Source: a bacterium
GTDB lineage: Bacteria; Bacillota; Clostridia; Lachnospirales; Lachnospiraceae
Assembly: GCA_004562765.1 (NCBI GenBank)
Contig: SFRL01000003.1
Coordinates: forward strand, 71,527-135,526
Direction: 5' to 3'
DNA length: 64,000 nt
Made by a program: the position numbers and the translations under genes
The notes under the pieces: model-generated
Database searches by the model: none
Told to the model about the DNA's origin: nothing
The model's input: the letters and a program-made list of their open reading frames with translations, nothing else
Shown here: positions 24,041 through 32,782 of the stretch, one piece after another
Layout of the letters: the number at the start of each line of letters is the position of its first letter
Numbering within the stretch: the stretch's first letter is position 1

Positions 24041-25087
24041 TTATTTTACATCCTTGTTTCTTTTACGAAGTTCCTTCTCCAACCGGCTCGTGCGCTCCAG
24101 CTCATCGTGCAAAATCTGCCGCTCGTTTTCAAGCTCAATTGTAAACACTTCCAGTTCCGACTTATCCCGGACATCCCTCTTAAACTGAAAATGATCCGCA
24201 TCCACGGCATTTTCGGCACAGACATGAGTCATGACCATACCCAGCGGGGCATAGCGTGAAAGGATCCGGTACTCGATCAGATCCTTTTTCGCCTGTGACA
24301 GTTCATCAAAATAGGGCTTATTGATCGGGTCCTTATACACATTATGAAAATAAACCAGCTTGCAGATCTGAAGCTGTACTTCTCCCGCGTGATATTCCAG
24401 ATACTTCGTTGTCAGCATATCTTCCGTGATGTTCACGGACAGCGCCTCCTCCATCATGCGATCTAAATGGGGGCGTCTTCGCTCCACATCACCGGAGCAG
24501 TAATCATTGATAAAACGGATATTCTCCTGTTTACGCAGCCGGTCTTTCTTCCCCTCCGGCTCTCCGTTTTTGTCCGTGGCAAAGCCCTTCAGAAAATTTC
24601 TCATGACGCGCATGTCCACGTCTTTCTCCATATGCACCTCAGGATCGTTTTTAAACAGATCCATTGCGTTATCCTGCAGCTGCTTGTTCGCCATCAAGGA
24701 CTGCATCATGTGGAGGCTCACATGATCTGCCGCCGGGGTTATTTCCTTTGCGACGAGATCCAGACGCTTATCTTCGCGATTCTGCTTAAAGGTCTTTTTG
24801 GCAGGCTTCTGGATCTGCGACGGGTTGCCTGATGCTGATTTTTTTGCCTTCGCAAACGAAAACTGGGTATAGGCGTTCTGAACCAGCTGTTCGTTTTCTT
24901 CCACTTGCTGTGTGATCAGGGTCGGCGCATTTTCCTCCTTCTGCTTCTCCTTCGTCTGATCCTCAGGCATTTCCATGTTCTTCCGATCTGTGAGATGACT
25001 TTGCAGCTGCTGTGTATCCTGTATCATTTTTTCATCCTGCCTCTGCTTCTGCAGAGTGGACAGATCCATGTTCTGATGTTCGATCAT
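24041..25087 (-). CDS. Unrecognised charged coiled-coil protein (possible CIS cargo)
   Basis: A 348-aa protein. The start at ATG 25087 follows GAGAGGAGAG; an earlier in-frame start would lie inside the acetyltransferase gene. Residues 1-115 are glutamine-, glutamate- and lysine-rich and probably disordered. Residues about 115-310 look globular and helical with VDMRVMRNFLKGFATDKNGE and RFINDYCSGDVERRRPHLDR. The end is a coiled coil (LENERQILHDELERTSRLEK). It has no signal peptide and no recognised domain. The disordered polar leader and helical body recall the proteins at 29071 and 32783, so it could be a third, smaller member of that set. That is weak inference. Confidence 0.55.
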   Translation of the reverse strand: MIEHQNMDLSTLQKQRQDEKMIQDTQQLQSHLTDRKNMEMPEDQTKEKQKEENAPTLITQQVEENEQLVQNAYTQFSFAKAKKSASGNPSQIQKPAKKTFKQNREDKRLDLVAKEITPAADHVSLHMMQSLMANKQLQDNAMDLFKNDPEVHMEKDVDMRVMRNFLKGFATDKNGEPEGKKDRLRKQENIRFINDYCSGDVERRRPHLDRMMEEALSVNITEDMLTTKYLEYHAGEVQLQICKLVYFHNVYKDPINKPYFDELSQAKKDLIEYRILSRYAPLGMVMTHVCAENAVDADHFQFKRDVRDKSELEVFTIELENERQILHDELERTSRLEKELRKRNKDVK

Positions 25088-25109
25088 AGTTTTCCCTCTC
25101 CTCTCAGAC

Positions 25110-25991
25110 TTATTTCGGCAGCCAGTGCCGATAGGTAAAAGAAACCTTTTTTGCTCCCGGAGCAAGTCCGCGGATCAGTTTTAAAGACTGATTATTTACC
25201 GCCTGGACTGCAACGCGCGTCTGCGGCGGATAAAGCTCTGCCGCACGCCCGATCACCGTTTTTAAAAGCGAATAGAGAACGACCGGACTGGGATCCCCCA
25301 CCCAGAGTCCGCACAAGGTCAGCACACCGCAGCAGGAATCATCCACTGCCGCGTAGGCCTCCACCCGGCCGTCTTTTATGAAGGCATGGCTCAGTTCCCG
25401 ATCCAGCTGCTCACTCAGAAGCGTGCGTTCCGGCAGCGGGCTTCCAAGTGCTATCCCACGCTTTTGCGCAGCCCGGAGCATATCCTCCGACAGTTTTGAA
25501 AAAGGCCGGATCTTTAAGGATTTTCCGGCAGGTCTGGATAACGCCTTCGCCTGTGTCACTTCTTCCAGCGTAAAGGTATAGATATTTTGCCCTCTGTCAT
25601 CCTCTGCCACAAAGCCCATGGATGCCAGAAACGGTGCAAGTGACTCCTCTTCCTGTCCCGTCTCCGTAAAACTGATCTCCATAGACCAGATATCCGACTC
25701 CTCCATGAGCAGTTCTTCCAACTGGCTGATCATCAGTCGAGCACCGCCAAGATGCCGATAATCCGGTGCCACATACAGCGAGATCACCTGAAAGCAGCCG
25801 TTCTCCACATAGCCTGCCAGTGCACCACAGGCCACCTCCTCCTGCGCAATTCCAATGGCTGTGACCGGCTCCCCCCGTTCGATCGCCGCTACCGCATCCG
25901 GTAAGAGCAGAGAAGAGAAATATGGCATCTGCTCTTCGCCAATACAGCCCAGCTGCAACGGGGCATCTGAAATTCGCCTTGTCTGTCCCAT
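25110..25991 (-). CDS. GNAT family N-acetyltransferase
   Basis: A 293-aa protein; ATG at 25991 follows AGGAGG at 8 bp. Residues about 20-140 hold the GNAT core with ISLYVAPDYRHLGGARLMIS, where the acetyl-CoA loop is RHLGGA. The second half (about 150-293) looks like a degenerate second GNAT copy. The acceptor is unknown. Overlap with neighbours is nil, but the 348-aa gene starts 22 bp later, so the two are likely co-transcribed. Confidence 0.75.
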   Translation of the reverse strand: MGQTRRISDAPLQLGCIGEEQMPYFSSLLLPDAVAAIERGEPVTAIGIAQEEVACGALAGYVENGCFQVISLYVAPDYRHLGGARLMISQLEELLMEESDIWSMEISFTETGQEEESLAPFLASMGFVAEDDRGQNIYTFTLEEVTQAKALSRPAGKSLKIRPFSKLSEDMLRAAQKRGIALGSPLPERTLLSEQLDRELSHAFIKDGRVEAYAAVDDSCCGVLTLCGLWVGDPSPVVLYSLLKTVIGRAAELYPPQTRVAVQAVNNQSLKLIRGLAPGAKKVSFTYRHWLPK

Positions 25992-26077
25992 TTTTTGTTT
26001 CCTCCTGATCTGAATCGTCAAGTAATTTCATCAAAATCTCGTATCCGTTCCGTACCTTCGCAGATACATTCTCTCTA

Positions 26078-26743
26078 TCATTTCTTTGTTACCACTTCTC
26101 CGCGCTTTTTATAAATGCTGTCTGCCGGAACCACGCCCCGCACGCTGGAGAGCGGATAGATATTTGTGTGTCTGCCGATCACCGTGCCCGGATTTAAGAC
26201 ACTGTTACAGCCGACCTCTACGAAATCTCCCAGCATTGCACCGAATTTCTTGCGTCCGGTGGCGATCTCTTCCGTGTCATCCTTCACAACAACAAGTGTT
26301 TTATCGGATTTCACGTTGGAAGTGATCGATCCCGCTCCCATATGGGATTTATAACCCAAAATGGAATCTCCCACATAATTGTAGTGCGGCACCTGCACGC
26401 TGTTAAAAATGATATCGTTTTTGATCTCCGTGGAGTTGCCTACCACCGAGCCTTTTCCGATGATGGCTGATCCGCGGATAAACGCGCAATGACGGATCTC
26501 CGCATCCTCATCAATGATCAGCGGTCCGTTCAGGCAGGCGGTGGGTGCCACCGTAGCTGACTTTGCCACCCAGATGTCCGCTCCGCGCTGTTCGTATACT
26601 TCCGGATCCAGCGTCGGTCCCAGTTCTTTGATATATGATTTGATGCCGTCTAAGGCCTCCCAGGGATAAGTGAACTGCGCCAGATACTCTCCTGCGATGG
26701 TCTGTGACAGGTCGTATAATTCTTTGATTTCACATTGTTTCAT
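26078..26743 (-). CDS. Left-handed beta-helix nucleotidyltransferase/acyltransferase-like protein
   Basis: A 221-aa protein; ATG at 26743 follows GAAGGAG. From about residue 50 it shows hexapeptide repeats (WVAKSATVAPTACLNGPLII, IRGSAIIGKGSVVGNSTEIK, FVEVGCNSVLNPGTVIGRHT). This is the layout of the C-terminal beta-helix of GlmU-like enzymes, without the nucleotidyltransferase domain. It is often annotated as a UDP-N-acetylglucosamine pyrophosphorylase-related protein; the substrate cannot be read from the sequence. Confidence 0.75.
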   Translation of the reverse strand: MKQCEIKELYDLSQTIAGEYLAQFTYPWEALDGIKSYIKELGPTLDPEVYEQRGADIWVAKSATVAPTACLNGPLIIDEDAEIRHCAFIRGSAIIGKGSVVGNSTEIKNDIIFNSVQVPHYNYVGDSILGYKSHMGAGSITSNVKSDKTLVVVKDDTEEIATGRKKFGAMLGDFVEVGCNSVLNPGTVIGRHTNIYPLSSVRGVVPADSIYKKRGEVVTKK

Positions 26744-26774
26744 GATAGATTCTGCTCCTTCTTTCATAATATTT

Positions 26775-26974
26775 AGGCAATTGCGAAACAATTTACGTTA
26801 TATTTTTGGGTCATGTGAGCACATGTATGGCAGGCACGCTCTCGCTACTTGTCGCTGGCAGTGGTACATAAGTGACCAAAATACGGTCACTAAGTACCAG
26901 CCGCTCCAAAGTACCTGCCTGATACATTGTGTCTCACATTCCCTGTTCACGTTATGACGGAGTTTCGCAATTAC
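26775..26974. repeat. 200-bp imperfect palindromic element between topB and the beta-helix gene
   Basis: The two ends are inverted copies: AATTGCGAAAC near 26777-26787 and GTTTCGCAATT at 26962-26972. Several inner blocks also pair: ACGTTAT with ATAACGT, a GGGxxATGTGAG block, a TGTAT-GGCAGG block, and TGGTACxTAAGTGACC around the centre near 26880. The whole can fold into one long hairpin in either strand. It starts one base after the topB stop and ends 32 bp before the next gene. It fits a non-autonomous MITE-like element or a structured intercistronic RNA; no target-site duplication was identified. Confidence 0.65.
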
Positions 26975-29053
26975 CTATGTTTTCTTCTTCATCGGCTTTT
27001 TCTTATAATACGGCGCTACTGCGTCGAAATACTGCCGCAGCGCGTACTGGTTGTTGGTTTTCATGACTGCGTCCGTGCGGGAGCGGATGAAGTTCTCCAG
27101 CTTGACCATGTACTCTTCCGGCGTGATGCTGCCCTCCGCCACATAGGTCAGTCCCTTCTCCCAGCTGGCTGTGAGCTCCGGGTTTAAGAGTGAGCGGATG
27201 GAGGCATTCACCACATCAAAGATCATCTCTCCCATCTGTGTGGGTGTGATCACCTGTGTCTTTTTGTTCAGCGCCAGATACTTGTTCTTCACAAGTTTTG
27301 CAATGATCTCCGCACGGGTCGCACTGGTTCCGATGCCGCTGCCCTTGATCTGGGCACGCAGCTCCTCGTCCTCGATGAGCTGTCCGGCGTTCTCCATGGC
27401 CAGCACCATGGATCCTGATGTATAGCGCTTCGGCGGCGAAGTCTCGCCCTCTTTGATCGTATAACCGGTCACCGGGATCTGTACACCCTTTTTCAGATTT
27501 GCCACCAGTTCAAGCAGATGCGCGTCGGAGATCTCCTGCTCCTCGCCCTCTGCATTGGTCTGTCCATCGTCATCAGGCTCATTTCCCTGCGCATTTTGCG
27601 ATGCTTTATCATTTCCGGTATTTTTCTTCTTAAAAAACGAATACTCCATCACCTTGAGGTATCCGGGATCTTTTAGCACCTTAAATCCGGCAAAAAACTG
27701 TTCCTGCCCGATCTGTGTCACCAGACTCACCTTCTGATACACCGCCGGGGGATAAAAGATTGCCAGAAACCTTCGCACGATCACCTCATACACCTTCATA
27801 GACAATTCACTTAGCGATTTCAGCGCTCCCATGCCTTGTCCGGTGGGGATGACCGCATAGTGGTCGGTGATCTGTTTGTCATTGGTATATCGGGTCTTTG
27901 CGATATTTTTGTAGCTGCCACTCTCTAAGATCTCCTCCGCAAACGCCCGGACACCGGGAATATTTTTCAGTCCCCCGATATTTTTATGGATCTCCTTTGC
28001 CACGGCTGTGGACAGCACACGGGCATCGGTTCGGGGATAAGTCACCAGCTTTTTCTCGTATAGTTCCTGCATGATCTGCAAGGTCTGATCCGGACTGATC
28101 TTGAAAAATTTGGAGCAGATATTCTGAAGCTCCGCCAGATTGAACAACAGCGGTGCATTTTTTGTCTCCTTTTTCTTCTCCACAGAGACCACCGTCGCCA
28201 TCTGTGGCTCGATCTGCGCGAGTGTATCGATCAGCGCCTCTGCATCTGCTTTCTCCTTGAAGCCGTTTTCCTTGTACAACTTCGGTGACTGATAATAGGC
28301 GGATCCCTCGACAGCCTTCCACTCGCCGTCAATGCTCGCTCCGTCTAAAGAAAGGGAACCCAGTACCCGGTAAAAGGGTGTTTTTACGAAGGCGCGGATC
28401 TCCCGCTCTCTGCGCACCACCATGCCCAGCACACAGGTCATGACACGGCCCACGGAGATGACCACGTAGCGCTCATTCAGATAGTTCGCCACTGCATTTC
28501 CATAGCGCAGGGACAGCAGTCGGGAAAAATTGATACCCATCAGATAATCTTCCTTCGCCCGCAGATAGGCGCTGGCGGAGAGATTGTCATACTCGGACAG
28601 ATCCTTTGCCTCGCGGATCCCCCGCAGGATCTCCTCCTCGGTCTGGGAATCGATCCAGACACGCTTACGCGTTTTGTCGTGTACACCCGCCATCTGCTCT
28701 ACCAGACGGTAGATGTACTCTCCTTCACGTCCGGAGTCCGTACAGACGTAAATACAAGACACGTCCGAACGGTTTAACAGTCCTGCCACGATCCGGTACT
28801 GCTTTGCCGCAGATCCAATGACTTCGTATTTGAACTCCTCCGGGATAAAGGGCAGGGTCGATAACGACCATTTTTTATATTTTTCATCGTAAGCCTCCGG
28901 ATAACTCATGGTCACCAGATGCCCCACGCACCAAGTCACGATGGCCTCGTCAGACTCCTGATAGCCGTCGTGGCGCTTCATATCCAGTTTCAGCGCTTTT
29001 GCAAACTCCTGCGCCACACTGGGCTTTTCTGCAATATATAGTGATTTTGACAT
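26975..29053 (-). CDS. topB: DNA topoisomerase III (type IA)
   Basis: A 692-aa protein. The TOPRIM start KSLYIAEKPSVAQEFAKAL, the acidic CTDSGREGEYIYR and the active-site tyrosine in KLVTYPRTDARVLS (about residue 345) are all present. A charged insertion rich in N, D and E lies at about 500-525. There are no C-terminal zinc fingers. It relaxes and decatenates DNA through a transient tyrosine link. The gene begins 17 bp after the kinase-like effector gene at 29071, so it may be part of the CIS-linked transcript. TopB is also frequent on integrative elements. Confidence 0.92.
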   Translation of the reverse strand: MSKSLYIAEKPSVAQEFAKALKLDMKRHDGYQESDEAIVTWCVGHLVTMSYPEAYDEKYKKWSLSTLPFIPEEFKYEVIGSAAKQYRIVAGLLNRSDVSCIYVCTDSGREGEYIYRLVEQMAGVHDKTRKRVWIDSQTEEEILRGIREAKDLSEYDNLSASAYLRAKEDYLMGINFSRLLSLRYGNAVANYLNERYVVISVGRVMTCVLGMVVRREREIRAFVKTPFYRVLGSLSLDGASIDGEWKAVEGSAYYQSPKLYKENGFKEKADAEALIDTLAQIEPQMATVVSVEKKKETKNAPLLFNLAELQNICSKFFKISPDQTLQIMQELYEKKLVTYPRTDARVLSTAVAKEIHKNIGGLKNIPGVRAFAEEILESGSYKNIAKTRYTNDKQITDHYAVIPTGQGMGALKSLSELSMKVYEVIVRRFLAIFYPPAVYQKVSLVTQIGQEQFFAGFKVLKDPGYLKVMEYSFFKKKNTGNDKASQNAQGNEPDDDGQTNAEGEEQEISDAHLLELVANLKKGVQIPVTGYTIKEGETSPPKRYTSGSMVLAMENAGQLIEDEELRAQIKGSGIGTSATRAEIIAKLVKNKYLALNKKTQVITPTQMGEMIFDVVNASIRSLLNPELTASWEKGLTYVAEGSITPEEYMVKLENFIRSRTDAVMKTNNQYALRQYFDAVAPYYKKKPMKKKT

Positions 29054-29070
29054 AGAAATTCCTTATAACT

Positions 29071-31263
29071 TTATAACCTTTTTAGGACGATCCTTCCAAA
29101 ATAGTTTCGATTTGCCCAGTGGTAAGCGTTTTCATCTCCGGTTCCTTGATATAGTGCCTCTTTATTGTACTGCTCGATCATCGTCTGTCCGGCGTTTGCT
29201 GCGATCCAGTCTTTCTCATTCTCAAGGAAACGGCCCTTCAGCTGTTCCTCTTTTGCCTTGCGGATGCCATCCTTCAAGAGCTTCAGGCGCTTCATGGCTG
29301 CTTCTACCTCCGGCTCCGTCAAAAGATCATACAGCACATATTTCAACATCTGCTCGTCCAGCACCTCGATGCGTCTGGCGAGCTTCGCATCCATAAAGGG
29401 AATGACCATCTCCAGACTATTCGGATCAAACACTCTGGCATCCTTGCGATTGTACTCTTTTGCCGAAGCAGCATCTACTCCGGTGCCAAAAGCCCCGTCA
29501 TTATCGATTCCCTGGATACCGAAAACCTTTCCCGTCTTTTCATCCGTACGAAACATCAGATTACCGGTATGGCGGTCCACCTGTCCGCACAGCATATCCA
29601 ACACCTGCAGATTCATCATATCCCGCATGAATCCTGCAGAGTATTCACCTTTCTTAAGCTTATCCCCGACTTTATTTCGTCCCACGCCCTCTGCCTGATC
29701 CATCAGATTTCCTCGAATGGTTTTCCCGGTTGCCTTGTCGTAGATCTCCGCTGACCGGGATCTTGCCACCAGATCTCCCACGCCAAGCAGCTCTGCCACA
29801 CGACTGGTGGCTACATTTCGCCTGCTCATATTCGCTATGCCACCCTCGTCGGCGATGCCAAGCGGCACCAATAGCTCATTGATGTTCACATACAGCTGTT
29901 TGAGTCGCTGCACATAATAATATGCCGCCGGTTTTACCTCCTGTGAAAAATTCATCCGATCCACATCCCTTTGATCAGAATCTTCATCAAACCGGCGAAA
30001 CGCCTGCATATCCTTTTTTGAAAGCTTTGGAAACCGCTTTCGCGTCTCCTCCTCTGCGATCACGCGGTGCGCCTGATCTCCCTTGTCTTTTACAACATCC
30101 AGATCCAGACTGTCTTCCTTTTTAAAATATTTGACCCCGTCGTGATTGCCCTCCTGAGAGCTTAGCTTGACGATCTCCGATGCCTGACCACTGGTCGGAG
30201 ACTCCAGCTTGGAAAAATCATCCACGGTCAACCGCACACTTCTGGCTTTGCCCAGCACCGAGCTCCATGTCTCCTTCGCCTGCTCCTCCGGTTCCATCCC
30301 GCTAAATTCCAGGACTGCTTCCTCGCATCCCAATGCATCCTTCGCTGCAAAGTCCAAAAGCATAAGCACAAGTCCACGACGCTCCTTTCCCTTTTGGGTA
30401 CGGGGACTGCGCGCTGTATACTGCCTGCACGCAGCCAGCAGTGTTTGAAACACACTCCGGGCACTATGCAGCAGTTTGATATTTTTCAGCCTATCATCGG
30501 TAAAATCCTGCGTAAGCACATGGCTCGTCTCCTGCAATGCATCCTGTACCTTCTCAAAGGACGACGAATTATTCCAGCCGAGACCGCCCTTCTCGGAAGC
30601 GTCTAACAGATTGCCCCACCTCATAAAGTCGCCTGCCGTGCTTCCCTTTGGATGAGCTGTTTGACCGGTGTCGTTTTGTACGCCTGCGCCTGCAGTAGCT
30701 TCCGTGGGAACGGAAGAGTTCTCATCCACCGGTGCACGATCCAACAGCTGCTTCCATGTGGACTGCTGCCCGATGGTATCCGGACGCTCCATCGCAAGCT
30801 CCAGCCTGCTCATGTCGGATCTGCACAGACTGAGCAATTCCCTCGCATGCCTTCTGCGTGCTCTACCGCTGATGGAAATCGCGTTCGTGTGTGTACTTAC
30901 ATACTTCCGCGCCGCATCAGCGATCGCAAGGTACGTTTGCTTCAGATTGCGCCAGCCATCCGCCAGATGCTCGACAGAAACCGGCCCATTCAGCTGCGTA
31001 TCCAGCCTGTCCAGGCCTTCTCGCATGGCAGTATAATCTGCATGATCGTTCGCTTTCCCATATTTCGCCAGATTCTCCTGCACCTGCCTGCGCAGCGCTG
31101 CGCTGCCGGCCTGTACTATCTGCAGGTTGGCAGTATCCGGCGCGGCTTCTATTTCCACGTTTCCTACTATGTTTCCGCGCGCTTCTCTATCCTGTTCTTC
31201 GCCGATCTGGTACTGATCGTCCACGCGAACCTGATCTTCGAATACCTCGACGTTATCATCCAT
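29071..31263 (-). CDS. Kinase-fold protein with helical modules, candidate CIS effector 1
   Basis: A 730-aa protein. Residues 1-50 are polar and probably disordered. Module A (about 55-175) has YVSTHTNAISISGRARRRHA and RELLSLCRSDMSRLELAMER. Module B (about 205-345) has SEKGGLGWNNSSSF and ETWSSVLGKARSV. Residues about 350-700 resemble a PI3/4-kinase/HipA-type kinase: Lys378 in GVKYFKKED, catalytic-loop GQVDRHTGNLMF (Asp563, Asn568) and metal motif GIDNDGAFG (Asp587, Asp589). It has no signal peptide. The second half is closely paralogous to the 1504-aa protein. It lies in the transcript headed by the CIS-type AAA+ gene, so an injected kinase toxin is a reasonable but untested idea. Confidence 0.65.
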   Translation of the reverse strand: MDDNVEVFEDQVRVDDQYQIGEEQDREARGNIVGNVEIEAAPDTANLQIVQAGSAALRRQVQENLAKYGKANDHADYTAMREGLDRLDTQLNGPVSVEHLADGWRNLKQTYLAIADAARKYVSTHTNAISISGRARRRHARELLSLCRSDMSRLELAMERPDTIGQQSTWKQLLDRAPVDENSSVPTEATAGAGVQNDTGQTAHPKGSTAGDFMRWGNLLDASEKGGLGWNNSSSFEKVQDALQETSHVLTQDFTDDRLKNIKLLHSARSVFQTLLAACRQYTARSPRTQKGKERRGLVLMLLDFAAKDALGCEEAVLEFSGMEPEEQAKETWSSVLGKARSVRLTVDDFSKLESPTSGQASEIVKLSSQEGNHDGVKYFKKEDSLDLDVVKDKGDQAHRVIAEEETRKRFPKLSKKDMQAFRRFDEDSDQRDVDRMNFSQEVKPAAYYYVQRLKQLYVNINELLVPLGIADEGGIANMSRRNVATSRVAELLGVGDLVARSRSAEIYDKATGKTIRGNLMDQAEGVGRNKVGDKLKKGEYSAGFMRDMMNLQVLDMLCGQVDRHTGNLMFRTDEKTGKVFGIQGIDNDGAFGTGVDAASAKEYNRKDARVFDPNSLEMVIPFMDAKLARRIEVLDEQMLKYVLYDLLTEPEVEAAMKRLKLLKDGIRKAKEEQLKGRFLENEKDWIAANAGQTMIEQYNKEALYQGTGDENAYHWANRNYFGRIVLKRL

Positions 31264-31314
31264 TTCCTGTTCCTCCCCGTTACAACTCCTTATAACTGTT
31301 CAGTACCTTCACAG

Positions 31315-32676
31315 TTACAATTCCTTCATGTCTACCGGGATGAACCGTTCATCGCGATTTGCCAATTCCAACAATTCCGGCGCAAACTCCGTCGCTGTAA
31401 ATAAAAAGATATACTTCGGAGACAGCCTTGCTTTTTTCAGTGTCTGCTCCAGTTCCGCCACATCCTTTGCAGTCATCATGGGCTTTGACCAGTTGCAGGA
31501 GCCGACAAGGGTGTTTCGCACCGCATCCTGCGCCACGATATCTACCGTTCCCTGCTTACCGATCCATGTGCCCAGCTTTGCGATCTTGATCGGAAGCTTA
31601 TCCACGCGGTTCATGAGTTCCATATATTCCACGCACACCTGCACAAAATAGCGGTTCATATACTCGTCGATATCCGGCGCAATGTAGCTGTCGTAAAACT
31701 CCTCCGGCTTTAACAGATAGAGGGCGGACAAATGAGGATACACGAAGCGGAACCAGAAATTGATATAATGATCCCGGATCTGGTACAGACCCTTCTGAGC
31801 GTTCCGATCCCCTCCGGTCTCAAAGGAATCCGCTTTCTCGATCACGTCCATCTCCATGAGATTGCGCAGATAGACTGAGATCTTTGCCCTGGAAAATCCG
31901 GTCAGATGGTAAAGGTCGTTCAGCTTGCGGTTTCCGGCTGCGATGGCAGAAAGGATCGTCTCATATACCGCCAGCTCCCGCAGCCGCAGGGAAATATAGC
32001 GCTCTGCCTCCTGATGCAGCCAGCCGTAGGGCGACAGGATATTGCGGCAGACATTTGTCCGAAAATCCACCTTTGGGTTCCAACGGCTCACATAGGAGGA
32101 CACGCCTCCGATCACGCCGTAGACCTGTACCACCTGTGCCACGGACAGGCTGGGATACGCACGCACCAGATCGAGGAATGCCAGATCCGAAAGCTTCAAG
32201 GTTTCTTTGATCTTCCTTGCGCGCTCGCCAAGACATTCCCCCATCTCCTGTTCCACCCACGCCACATCACTGCTGGTCAGGATGATCTGCACCGGTCCCG
32301 GATAGAGCTTTTTTTCCTTTAATCGGATGATGGAATCCATAAATTCCGGATCTTTTTTTACGATATACTGAAACTCATCGATCACCACCACCAGCTTTGA
32401 GGCATCACCGCTTTTCACCCGGTTAAAGATCTCGTTATAGGTGCCCTTTATAAGCCTTACATCGTAGGTCTGTTCCACTTCGGTTGCCATCTGCCGGTAC
32501 TGCTCCTGCGCGGAAGCCTGTCTGGCGCGATAATAAAAGTGCTTTTTATCCTGTAAATAGACGCGCAGCATCCCTTCCTTTTCACAGCCGTCCCTGCCGT
32601 ACAACAGGACGATGCTGTTCCCCTGTGCTCCATAATTTTCCTTCAGACTTCGTATCTGCGCCGCTCTGACAATCAT
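31315..32676 (-). CDS. DUF234-type AAA ATPase with degenerate P-loop
   Basis: A 453-aa protein of the archaeal-ATPase/DUF234 family. The Walker A position reads LLYGRDGCEKEGML, lacking the GKT/S lysine-serine pair, while Walker B is intact (VVVIDEFQYIVKKD) and sensor 1 (IILTSSD) is present. A winged helix (LTGFSRAKISVYLRNLMEMD) and the DUF234 C-terminus with INFWFRFVYPHLS follow. Intact relatives are stand-alone ATPases of unclear function. It sits between two candidate effector genes. ATP hydrolysis is doubtful. Antitoxin-, chaperone- or loader-like roles are possible. Confidence 0.7.
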   Translation of the reverse strand: MIVRAAQIRSLKENYGAQGNSIVLLYGRDGCEKEGMLRVYLQDKKHFYYRARQASAQEQYRQMATEVEQTYDVRLIKGTYNEIFNRVKSGDASKLVVVIDEFQYIVKKDPEFMDSIIRLKEKKLYPGPVQIILTSSDVAWVEQEMGECLGERARKIKETLKLSDLAFLDLVRAYPSLSVAQVVQVYGVIGGVSSYVSRWNPKVDFRTNVCRNILSPYGWLHQEAERYISLRLRELAVYETILSAIAAGNRKLNDLYHLTGFSRAKISVYLRNLMEMDVIEKADSFETGGDRNAQKGLYQIRDHYINFWFRFVYPHLSALYLLKPEEFYDSYIAPDIDEYMNRYFVQVCVEYMELMNRVDKLPIKIAKLGTWIGKQGTVDIVAQDAVRNTLVGSCNWSKPMMTAKDVAELEQTLKKARLSPKYIFLFTATEFAPELLELANRDERFIPVDMKEL

Positions 32677-32697
32677 ATGTATTCTCCTTCATGTTCC

Positions 32698-32739
32698 TAT
32701 AATAAATGGAAGATCACAATGGACCTCCCATTTATTATA
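32698..32739. terminator. AT-rich inverted repeat between the 1504-aa and DUF234 genes
   Basis: A perfect 12-bp pair, TATAATAAATGG and CCATTTATTATA, with an 18-nt loop lies in the 106-bp gap. It has no T-tract of its own beyond the AT-rich arms. It may be a weak terminator or processing site between the two genes. Confidence 0.45.
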
Positions 32740-32782
32740 AATTACATTTAACTTCTGCACAACCGGTATTTTCAATACATGA

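Noticed and set aside
30652..31404. 250-aa plus-strand ORF
   Set aside because: It lies wholly opposite two well-supported minus-strand genes and has no family features.
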